Both the position numbers and the translations under genes were made by a program. From Antedon mediterranea (lineage: Eukaryota > Echinodermata > Crinoidea > Comatulida > Antedonidae), in the NCBI RefSeq assembly GCF_964355755.1, contig NC_092671.1, positions 24,862,070 through 24,926,069 of the forward strand: DNA of 64,000 nt. The letters are read 5' to 3'. Every line of letters begins with the position of its first letter. Position 1 is the first letter of the stretch. This document shows positions 13,501 to 25,500 of the stretch, piece after piece. The notes beneath the pieces were generated by a model. It was not told the origin of the DNA, did not search any database, and saw only the letters and a list, made by a program, of their open reading frames with translations.

Positions 13501-16500
13501 TATTTTTATACCTGGATAGTATAATTTGGCCGTAAGACAATTCCTGTCATCTCGTCTTAGGATCATAAAAAAAATCAAAAACTTTTTAAAAAAAAAACAA
13601 TTGCATCTGCGACTGCCTTAAACACTTACTGCAATAAGCAATAAATTTATAAAATAAATAAAAATAAATAATACAGATCATTGTAAAAAAAAAATATTTT
13701 AAAATTAGATTTTTTTATAGACTTCAGTAAGACACTGGACGGGTGCAGGTCAACTCGGCCCTAAACCGTCTCGGCCAAAGTCAAGTCGGCCCCACGTCAA
13801 GTCGGCCCCAAGTCAAGTCGGCCTCAAGTCAACTCGGCCTCAAGTCAATTCGGCCTCACGTCAACTCGGCCTCAAGTCAACTCGGCCTAAAGTCAACTCG
13901 GCCAAAAACTAATCCGTCAACTCGGCCTTTAAAAAGTATGGAATGCAAAAAGTGCTAATATAGTAGTTCATTTATTACAATGGCAGGATATGTACGGTTA
14001 GGCCTATATAATAGACGAAATAAAACGGAAATTTCAATGTAAATTATAACACACTGGCTGATCGTTTTTCATTTAATTGATAGGTAATTTTTATTTATAT
14101 TGTTGGTTGGTTTGTCTCAGTAAGAACCCTCAGTAATGTGTTTGTTAGATCTATTTTGAGGATGTTCCCAGAAATAATCGCAAATATTCTTAGAAGGCCT
14201 GTATATTATATAGATATTATTAGATTAATACAGTAAAATAAAAATGGGTTTTTTTTGTATATATTCTCTCTCAAATTATTAGCAATATGTCACGGTCAAA
14301 GTGAATAACTATATGTGACATTAAAATGGTATATTACAGTAACAAAATCTTTTCACACATTTATTGACGATGTCAATCAAACTACCGAAGAGATTATGGA
14401 AACAAATTCGGAATGTTCTGTCATGTTAAATTTCTATTGCAATTGTGCGCTATTCAAATTTTTTTTATTACTTTTGTTATTTGATTATAATGGAGAATCC
14501 AATGAATACATTTATGGGAAATTAATCTAAAACACACTGAAGAAATCATCATGAATAAATGGTGTATTTTTATTTTGTCAAGCATAAAAACTAATCTAAA
14601 ACACACTGAAGAAATCATCATGAAAAAATGGCGTATTTTTATTTTGTCAAGCAAAAACTAAAACATATTGTTTGATTCCAAAACAACGGAATTCCTAAAC
14701 AACATAATATTGCCTTTGCATTCTCATCTGTTTTTTAACACCCACCGCGCCCTGTATTGTTCAATAAAATTGATCACCTAAAGGGGCATTCCCACCGTCC
14801 GTACCTGTTCCGTTTCGCGGACGGCGCCGTTTTTTCAACGTGACGCGCGCCCGTTCACCGTTCCGTTTTAAACATTCACACCTGTTCCGTTTTGTGACGT
14901 GACGTTAAAATAGCAGCCGTTTCTGGATGATCATCGGATGATAGTGAGGAAGAAATTATTCTTTTTAGTTTAATTAAAGATGATATTACAAAACGGGACA
15001 CAAGATTCCCGATGATAGTACTGTATAACAACACACACCATGACAAATTCCATGAATCCATAATTAAATACAATAAAATCACAATCACTTCCCTATGGAC
15101 TGTTATGGAAGCAAATTTCTCTCTTCCCATGGTGTACTGTATTAATTATGAATAATTATGAAGTACTAAACGAAATGAAAATAAAAATGTCATACAAAAA
15201 AAACCGTAAGGCCTATTTGAAAATAATGCACATTCATGTCTGGGGTGTGTGTGCGTAACCTATACCCATAATGCTTATGCAATTTGTTTTCTTGCCTTTT
15301 GATTTGTTTTGATTTTAATGTCATTTTATTCTTTTTATATTGATGTATATACAGTTGTAGACCGAAGTATATTGTTTAAATATTATTTTTTTTAATGTCT
15401 TCTTCGACAGATTCCTGTATACAAAATGTGAAGAAATATTTGTTTGTTTCAAACAATATAAATAAATACTACCTATCAATTAATATTATATAATCATTTA
15501 TATTGAATTTTCCGTTGTATTTCGTCTATTATGTAGGCATAACCGTACTATATCCTGCCATTATAATATTAACTACTATATTAGCACTTTTTGCGTTTCA
15601 TAGTTTTTGTTGACGGATTAGTTTTTGGCCGAGTTGACGTGAGGCCGAGTTAACTTGAGGCCGAGTTGACGTGGGGCCGAGTTGATGTGGGGCCGAGGTG
15701 ACGTGGGGCCGAGTTGACTTGGGGCCGACTTGACGTGGGGCCGACTTGACTTTGGCCGAGACGGTTTAGGGCCGAGTTGGATCGAAACCCACTGGACACA
15801 CACAGAGGTTCTGTACTGTAAGCCTACTGTATTCTTAGGAGAGACAGAAAGTTTGTTTTGTTTTTGTTATACATTAGATGAAACTTCGAAAAGAAGCCCA
15901 TGGGCTTTTTTTCAAGATTACTTTTTTCTACTAAAGAGGGGGATTCTTTTTTAAATAAATGCTGTAAATTCTGTATATTGCTACTTAACTTAACAATTAT
16001 GATTTTTGAGACATTAAGGAGGTTTCGTAACCTTATGAATACGATAACGAAAACGGATACGTCACACATTTGTGAAACTTTTGAGCTGATCCCCATTTCA
16101 TATTCCTAGTCATATTCGTAACTACAAAACGAGTATAGTTTTTGATCTATTTTGCACATTTTGCATTTGAATCAGCAATGATTAATGATTATAATATAAT
16201 TATACTTTTATTGAAAGTAATTTACTAAAGTAATTTACCAAAACAGCAGTTTTTAAAGTCCTCACTTGCTTTGATGTTACGCTAGGCCTAGGCAGTCAAG
16301 CACCAAGCAACACGTACCTGCGCTTCGCTCAAATTTACCGCAGTCATATTTTGGACGGCGCCCTCAATATTTCGTTTCCATGCGAAACAGATTTTTACGG
16401 GCTTACGAAAAACGAATACGTGTGTGTGACATATCCGTTTTCGAAACCTCCTTATTCCCTGACAAATTTACATATTTGCCAATGAAGTGTCTACTATTAA

Positions 16501-19500
16501 ATGCGCATGCACATTAATATTTTCATCTATTGATTGTAACATGGAAAAATGCGCCACCAATCACAACTCAAGAATGTTTGATTCGGGCGAATATATTTGC
16601 TAATGGAAAAGAGGCTTTACTCTTAACCATGTGTTTGTATTTCGTGACATTCAAGTAGTTGTCTATCTTGAAAAGAAGCTCATTTCTAGATTAAATTGGC
16701 AAACCAAAAAGATGGGATTCTTTTTGAGATGGGCTTCTTTTTGAAAATTCAAGGTTTTACAGCATTTTCTTATAAATGTATTGACAAGATTTTATGTAAT
16801 AACAGGTACAAAAAGAAAAATTGATTCGAGATTATCTAAAAGTAAGAATTATAAAGCAATTTAAGTTTCTTGTCTTTGAGCTTTAATACAACTATGATAC
16901 AGTTACACTTAGTTTAACATTTAAAGTGTAAAGTGCAAATTAATCTTAAATTAACTAGCAATAATAATTTCAATTTATTTTGACTTTGTTTTGCTGGAAT
17001 TAAGTAGTTAATAGGGCATATATCTATAAATAAATTGAATCTACTTATCATCAGTATTTTTAGTTTAATTGTGTCAAAGATACAGTGTTGTGTGTAGCTC
17101 CTATGAATTCCATGTAATGTAAAAATTTGACAATTGCAATATTGTTTAAAGATTTAATGTTTTTGTTGAATATGCAATTTTAATTTCACAAAATAATTAT
17201 TCTTACTTTGGATTTTTATTTTTCATGTTTTTGCCGCAATACATCTTAAATTTGTTCCAAAAGATGAATGACCTTAAATTTTGATCTTTAGTTCCTTCCT
17301 TGTAGTCTAAAGCCCTGTTAACATAGAATTGCCGCATATATCCCAGTAAGCAAGCCGGTATTATTGCCATTCACACAGGTACTACAAAGGTAATATTACG
17401 GAAATTTTACGGTTTTCTGTGTTGGAGGCCACAGTGAAAAAGGCGCAATATTTAAATTTAATGTATTGTCCCTTTGACTAATTCCAAAAAAATAAAATAT
17501 TTCCAAAAAAAGTGAGTCATTTTAAAGTATCATAATAGTTATTAACTTTCAACAAAAATTAGTCGGAAAAAAAATCATTAACAGATTAACAGACGTTTTT
17601 TTGTTCAAAAAATAACTTTAACTTCCAGTCAAAGTTTTCGATCAAAACATATAATGCAACGCACTTATTTGGCTATTCTGTATGCATAATCATAAAACTT
17701 CCTCGCGATCTGTGTGAAAACACCTTCTTAACCGTGACAAGTTGTAAACAATCCTAATTAGCATCATGTATAATGCATACTCGTGGTTTGAAATCTTTGT
17801 TTACTTTCGCTCACGACGATTTTCTAGACGAAATGTAATCAAATTAATTTACCTGTTAATTACGTAAACTTGTTGTTTTTGGCTCAAATTTTCGACTTAA
17901 AGTGAAAAACTATAATATTACTTTGATATGGTCAATTTAGATTTAGAATATTTTGACTTTCATTTTTTTGTGTTTCAAGGGACAATATATCTTTAAAGAT
18001 TACTGTCTTCATAAGAGGTCGCACTGTTTTTAGAAAAAAAAATGGCGGGCACTGCTGATGTTGTTTTGTGTGTCCGTCATTTAGTTTATTGGTTTTTATT
18101 TACGCTGCATAAAACCTATATTTTTGCCAAACACTCAACGTGCTAATAACTGCCCGATCGTGATGGCCATTCTACAGAAACAAAATCTATTAGGCCTAAA
18201 TAGACGCAAATTTAATTATCAGAAGCTGTTATGAGTGCGCACCAGAGGATGTTCCTGCTAGCACTATGCTAACTAGGGCCTAGGCTTACGTACGTTACAG
18301 CAAGTTAAATAATCTTTGGACCAACATCTGTATTATTTATAATAATATTAATAATAATTCAACATTTATTTGTTTCTATCAATGGTAAAGCAATACAATA
18401 CAAGAGTGGTAATTTATAATAAGACAATACAAAAATACCATTAATAGACTAGGCTCGCGCTAACCGCTCGCCAATTCGCCAATGGCGACTGGAGTCTCCA
18501 TTTGGCGAAAATAATTATTGCCTCGTTCGCCAAATTGGCGAAAATACATTTCCAAGCCTAGGCGTAGCCTGGTCGGCGTGACTTCTTATGGGAGCGAGAA
18601 TTCGCCACACTTCGGTACTTTCTGACTCGGGTACACTTTTTACCACAACAGCATTTTATGTGACGACGTCACGATCGCCTGGTTCATTTTTTTAGTTCTG
18701 TTTAAACATGCGCAGAGCGTGCCTCGATGACGTTTTAATGACACACAGTTAATGTGATTGGTTCGTGGCCGGTCGTCGTCGACGTGATGATGAGCGAATA
18801 AAAGGGGAAGTCCCTATTCTTCGACGTAGAAAATGAACTTCGAGAAGAAAATGTAAACAGAAACATGTGGACGAATACTTCCGTAAACGAGGCTGTTCTG
18901 TTATTTAAAAAGGGGAATTTTAAATTTAACAAAGTAATTACCTCAATAGTATAATGTTAACATGTTTAATTTTATTTCCCTTTCGATTATTCTAACCGAA
19001 AGTTGCGCTTTAAATTGAATAGCTAAGAAACAACGTATACTACAACGGCAACCCTGGTCAAAGCGCGTTTCGGCCGCCTACATAGAATGGGTTACGGCCG
19101 CTGCATAGCAAATTCAAAGCTTCTTAAATTTCTGTGGTACATTTCTTCCTAACGTACTTGTTTTATATAATAGATTGATAAATATTCCACTTATTAAATA
19201 ATTTAATAAATCGGTAAAATTGACGTTTCGAAGCAAGTATTCCATGATGAGAGGCGACATTTTTCGACATGCCTCGTGTGCGGCGAATACTAGTTCAGAA
19301 AATGGAACAGTCCACTGTGCGGGGGTTATCCAATCATTAATTAACGCGCTAATACCTAGGCGACGGTAATTTAGTAATAAGCGGAGAACTGAATCCCCCG
19401 TAAGGAAAATGGTAAACACTGATATTTATGGTAGGGATTATTTTTTTCAGTGGTTGGTCTTGTTGGCTTCTTCGCACCAGGTCCACGCAAAGTCAAATAA

Positions 19501-22500
19501 AACGATGTGGTTTATCAAACAGAAATATAAATTAGCTTTAATTCATTACTAAATTAGCCAGATTTTGATAATGAGAAAGGCTAAAAAATTGTTATCGTTA
19601 AAATTGACATATGAGGCGGATGTACATAATAATAATAACCGATTTACATATCAAAATAAAGAGTATTTAAAGCCTGATAACATGCAACAAAAATTACTCC
19701 ACCACCTATTATGGACCTCGTGCGATCGGGTGCGAAAATGGGTAGGTGTTTTCCAAAGTTATTTTTAGCGCGCAGATTTCGGCTCGCCGGCTTTTGTACC
19801 TCATTTTTAACTCGTGTTTTCTATTAAAATATTTAATAAACATAGATTAAAAATATATAAAAATAATCCCTTAAACAAGATCTTTCCAGGCATATAATTT
19901 TTATTCTCATGGGTACATAAGAAATAGTATATTTTTAACTTCAAAGACACGTCACTTTTTGAAATTTCACGAACGTGTTAAAATCGCGGTAACGAAAATC
20001 AGCTTCATTGGGATAAATAATAATAATATAAATGTAAAAGAAGTAAAATAACAAACAAATACATGCATTATTTATTTAATAAACATTTTTGCGAATTTTT
20101 ATGGTTTTTTAAATTTGGCTAAAGGATTTTCAATTTGGCTAATGTTTTTCAAAACCTTTCGCCATTTTGGCGAACGAAAATTTGACCTTAGCGCGAGCGT
20201 AGATAGAGGATCTTGCAAGAAGAGATTTCTTGTCAAGCAAGATCCATAAACAAAAAGAAAAAAACACATTTGTATATATAATTATATATATAAAATATAA
20301 AAGTCATGACAAAAAACAGTTTGAAGGTCTAGTTTGACTACAATAATGATTTTAAAGTTTTTTACGAAAAGTTGGCCGTATTCTTTCATTGTATTTTAAA
20401 CACACTAACCTAAACAAATATATATATTGATATAATCTAATAATTTAATAGCCTAGGCATAAAATAATTCTTCAACCAGGGAAAATGTCCCGAATTTAAC
20501 CTTGGTTTGTTAAAGCTGCGTAAACAGGCGTTATATCGTGGACTCTTTCACACAGATCAGACTTACGACCGTGACGGTAATATTACCGCAATTTTATTAG
20601 GTCCAGAGGTGGTCTAACAGAAGTCGGAATTAAGGGGTTTTTACCCTTTCACACATAGGCCGGCATTCATGAATTACCGCAATATTATCGTCTTACAGCT
20701 CTGTGTGAAAGGGGCTTAAGTTCCAGCCGTCGATTTGACTCAACATTGGTAAATCAAAAGATAAACATTTTGGCACGCATGGCGTTTCATACATGGGCTA
20801 ACAAACGAAACGTTTGCTAGAGGAGTAGACTAGGATTTCAGTTAAATTTAGGGTTTAATTTGTTGATAAATAGTTCATCAAACCTACCTTGCATTGCTAG
20901 GGTGATAGTGAGAAGCGTGAAACTGTTTGAGTTGTTGCCAGGTGAGGTCAGGTATGCAGCTGGGGTCACCTCCACTGTTGTGAGAATATGTATGATTTGG
21001 CAGTAACTTGTTCTGCGAGTGCATTGCAAATAAAGAATCAGAGCTAGCCTAAAAGGTTTAATGTTGATAAATATTACAAATAGGAATCAATAGTTATAGC
21101 GTATTTTACCTTTATCTACAAATTTCTATTGGAATTATACGAGAAATATACGTTTTAATTTTAAACAATGTGAATAGTTATATAGTTCAGTAAACCTTTC
21201 AATTAATGAAAATATTCTATCCATTCTTTAAGTACAAAACATTAATTCTTTGTTTTATAACACAGGTAGGCCTACTACGAAAGTCAAAGGCTCATACCAA
21301 ATATGACGCTTGTAGTTTGGCCGCAGAGTAAAGTATATGTGGCGAAAACTACTGCTTGGATTTCATATACTATCAAGTTTGGCTATAAACATGCTGCATT
21401 GCCAAAAAGTCTTTAACCAATGTATATAACTCTCTATGACTTAAACAGAGATGACAAAAAAAAATGGAAGAGAAAACAAAACAAAGAAGTATCGTGGACA
21501 GATGAATAAGCAAGTTGGATAGAAAATTATAAATTGGATTAGACAGCAAACTACTGTAGGGTGCAACCATCTATAGAGATATTATCACTATAAAATCTCT
21601 ATGGTTCAACACATCATGCAACAAGTAAAATGAAGATAGACACCTCAACAGAACGACAATAGATGGAAAAAGTTGATCCCAGAATGGACTCCAATAACAG
21701 GCACACAGGCCGAGGAGTACTGACAATGGGTGAAATAACCTAATTCCAAGATTCATTTTCTAGTTCGTCATACTAACCATTGCACCCTTCATTTCATTAT
21801 AAACAACACCTTTGAAAATGATTGGAGAAGTCGAGTCTTGATTGTTCTCATTCTCTAGCCTCCAGCCTTCTTGCCTAATAAAAAATCATAATAAAATTTT
21901 TTTTATGACTGAGGAACCTGTTGTCTTTTAGCTTCTCCACTTGACTAGTTTTGTACCAATATAATTTTTTTGTTTCTAAAGAAATAAAGATAAAATGACT
22001 AAATTAACCACATCACAACACTTTTTTTTCTTTTAATAAAAATTATATAATGCAGTAATAAACACATTACTTTAATAATTTCGACAGCTCTGCTCAGACG
22101 AGCATGATTACATTTAGAGACGGAACATAAAAACTGTTTGTTCTATTTAGTATTTGTTGCACAATTATTTAGTCATGTAGGTCCTTATTGGTGGAATTTG
22201 CTTCAAAACTACATTATAAGGATTAAAAGGACATTACAATATTTAACTCAAATTTGAAAAAGGATTTATTTTAACAATGTTATAAATTTTAAATTTTGTG
22301 AAGCCCCACCAAAATGTAATATAGACTAAACTAAATGAATACAATGTAACTATATAAATAACATTTCAAAGACTTGCCATAAAAACAACAAGTTTTTCAT
22401 TATTTAGATTAGATTTAGATTGATTGCTTAAAATAGCTATAAGGTATTTAAGGATAAACATACAGTCATACAGGTCACAGCTATTCAACAAGTTTAAGGA

Positions 22501-25500
22501 GGATAGTATATGCCATCAAACAGCATGAGGTGGATTTCACTTACAATTCAAATATATACGGTATTTATATTTTATATCAGTGCTTATTTCAGGCGAAAGA
22601 TAATGACAGTGATATCACTGTCATTTAGTGTAGCAAAAGTTATGATGGTTTTGGCATCAATCCAAGGATGTGTGGATAGTTAGAGCCAATATATACTGTA
22701 GTACATATTTTATGATACAATGCATACGTTTATATACAAAAATGAATGTTGGAGTGCAATGGTACAAATAATTTCATAAGGTGAAAGATAAAAATAGAAC
22801 ACAATCCTTCAATCAAATACAAGAATCTACTCGAGTGTGTATAAGATACTATATGTATCACATTTTTAAAACAGTAAAATTCAAGATAGAGTACATTTAC
22901 CAGTAGTCACCTGACAAATATTACCAGTACAGTTGATATTACCAGTATAGTTGATAAAATTGTGCTATACCATTTTTCATATTTTCAACATTGGCGTATA
23001 AAAGAATAGGATTTTACTGGGTAACTTAAACTAAGAAAGTTCATATTTTCACAAGTTAATATCTCAAGAACACAACAAAAAAATTGAAACTATGAGGGAA
23101 ATCATAGATTGATAATTAATATTATAATAATTATGATCAAAATAAATAAATTTGTTAGCTGCACCTGGCAGTAAAAACTGTATATTAATATCTGTCCATT
23201 TATTATGTTACCTGCTGTCTTGTTAGCAAACCTCTGCGATTAAAACCTACCACACGCCATTTGGCAAAATGTCAATAATACAAGCTGAGATATGACCAGC
23301 AAAGAATGTTCAGCTTAGAAATGAAACTTCAAATTGAAAGCATAACAGTGCATGCTGGCATATCAGGCTAGTCTGTTATAAACATTCAAAATATGACCAT
23401 CTTGAGTGATATAACCACAACTCAACATTAGCATTTTTACTAGTTTAACTTATGTATATGATATGATATGTTGGTCTCTTTTTCTTCCTGGTGATCAAAA
23501 CCAGAATTGGAATTTCTTTAAACACTAAATTATCCTTTCAACTGCCAGTAGAAACTGGCTCACTTCTTTTCCATTGTACACATCAACACAAGTATTACTG
23601 CACTATGTTTGTTGTTTGTTTTCCCACAACCATGCTTATAATATGAAAAATAATTTCTTCTGGGAAAAAATTATCTGAAAGAAACTAATGAATCTATGCA
23701 GCCAGGAGAATGAGTATTCATAGTATTATAATATATTATGCTATATATTAATATCATTTACGTTGTTATGCAGCACTATTTCTAACCATAATCTGCATTT
23801 GAGAAACTTGAACACTGTGCAACCATTTTTTGTATATAAATAGCCTTCTTAGGCAGTACTTTCAACTCAAATGAAATTGCTTACCTGAAATCTTGTTGTT
23901 GTAACTTAGGAAAGAATGTTGCATCGAGGTAGACTGACATTAGGTTTGAAAAATCGGTTGAATTTTGGGTTGAAAATGGGTACGCTGTATAGTCACTACC
24001 TGAAATTAATTGTTTTAAATTATTTTTAAAGACCCTTTTCCAATATTTTGTTGGTCTCTAGTATTTTAAAGTGGAGGTGCACATAATTCATAATATTCAT
24101 TTCCATGTATATTTATATTGCACAAAAAAACTCGATTTAAAAATATCTTCGTAAGACATTTGTACGTTAAAACATTTTTACGTTAATTACGTTAATGACT
24201 TTCTAGGGAGTAAATCAGCGCATGCGCCAGCTTTTGCCATTCCTCCTCTTGTTCTGTCTGTAGATCTCTCGCGAGTCGCTTCCTAGATCTTCATGATATA
24301 TAAAATACTGTAATGTATAATAATACAAATTAAGAAAGAGAAAGAAGATTGTATTGCATGGTTATTGGGAAATAGACTGATCAAAACAGGAATGTTTAAT
24401 CAAAGGCCTAGACCAGAAAGACATGGTTATAAGTTTGAACAAGAAACTAGGCCTATCATCATCACAAGCTGCCAAAGATGTGAACTCAAGATGGGTGTAG
24501 GTAACGAGACGAATGGAGATATTGGCTCACTAGTGTCGTTGTTGTGCTGTGTTATAAATATACTGTACTAGCAATTATACCCGCCCCAGGGCGGGTTTCA
24601 AAATTAGTTTACAGCCTTCTCAGTACATAACCCCCGATGCCAGTATCTGTCTATACTCACCAACCTCCACCCCTCTTCAATAACACCCCATACTCTTTCT
24701 TAAAAACAAATTCTTCCCAGTGATTACACAAACCAACAGTGGTGTTGGTAGTCTATGAGTGCCGCTTACCTGGATAAACCAACATAAGCCTCTCTCTCCG
24801 ACAAGAGGTAAACATTACGAAAAGAAGAACATTAATAACATTAATTTTCCCACACCCCCGTCGGATAATGGATCAGTCCGCCACCAGTACGCCCTCAAGT
24901 GAGACACACCCACTTATCATCGTCATCATTTCTCAAGACCACCTGCCTGAGGGGACGGTAGGGAGGGCGTTTATCCAGGTAAGCGGCACTCATAGACTAC
25001 CAACACCACTGTTGGTTTGTGTAGTCTATATCGTGCCTAGCTTACCTGGATAAACCAACATAAGCCAGTGTAGCACCGGACTAGAGTCTAGTCGGAGGCG
25101 GGAGGCAAGGTAAACATTCTTATACGTACCAAGTGTCTCGGCTTCAAGATTGAAGCTGCCACCGTAGACTGGTTTGCGGAGGTATCCGACAGGTAGTGGG
25201 ATGTGAAGGTGGACTGTGATCGCCACCATGCCGCTTGCAGGATGTCAGGGAGAGGCACCCCAGCAAACAGCGCCCATGAAGCGGCTATGCCACGCACTTG
25301 GTGCATATGTGCCGGAGGAGGCGTATTTGTGGAGTCGTAACGAGCCCGGATGGCTGCCACGACCCAGTTTGCAAGTGTCGACCGAGCAGCCGGTTGGAAG
25401 GGTGAAACTGTCGATATGAACAGATGTGACGCTGAGACCCGAATGAACTCTGTGCGTTTGATGTAAAACTTTAGTGCCCGCACTGGGCACCAAACTCTGT

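Larger units (their letters stand above)
13741..15789. mobile_element. Non-autonomous transposon with 15-bp-array ends and 8-bp target duplication (copy 1)
   Basis: The exact 8-bp duplication CACTGGAC lies at 13733-13740 and 15790-15797, directly outside the element. Each end is a run of a 15-bp unit (consensus CAAGTCAACTCGGCCT) in opposite orientation, starting GGGTGCAGGTCAA on the left and ending TTGGATCGAAACC on the right. Beyond the arrays the inverted symmetry continues (AAAAAGTGCTAATATAGTAGTT and partner). An 8-bp duplication is typical of hAT elements, but no hAT transposase is visible. The 2.05-kb interior holds a 69-bp tandem duplication (14523-14655) and only short ORFs. A second family member is at 43016-43813. 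Confidence 0.85.
5922..20887 (-). other. PITRM1 intron 7 (15 kb), filled with transposons
   Basis: This intron separates 'HYHPSNAR' (exon 7) from 'FYTYGD' (exon 8). It holds a dispersed repeat (7596-7750), a 64-bp tandem duplication (8744-8871), inverted-repeat elements at 11641-11904, 12541-12864, 13741-15789, 16017-16452 and 18450-20202, and a small MITE at 20543-20716. A stretch near 9227-9305 ends in AGATCCGCCCCTG, the sort of end seen on hAT-type elements, but no partner end was found. I see no protein-coding gene in the rest (6000-7590, 7760-8740, 9310-11640, 12870-13730, 16460-18445). These parts are A/T-rich with no conserved ORF. Confidence 0.75.

Noticed and set aside
13743-13958. 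71-codon ORF, and 61-codon ORF at 15618-15803
   Set aside because: They are translations of the terminal 15-bp arrays of a transposon.
19114-19419. 101-codon minus-strand ORF inside the 18450-20202 element
   Set aside because: No family resemblance or start context; the length is compatible with chance.
25245-25493. Short minus-strand ORFs overlapping the recombinase
   Set aside because: They are out-of-frame shadows of the recombinase C-terminus.
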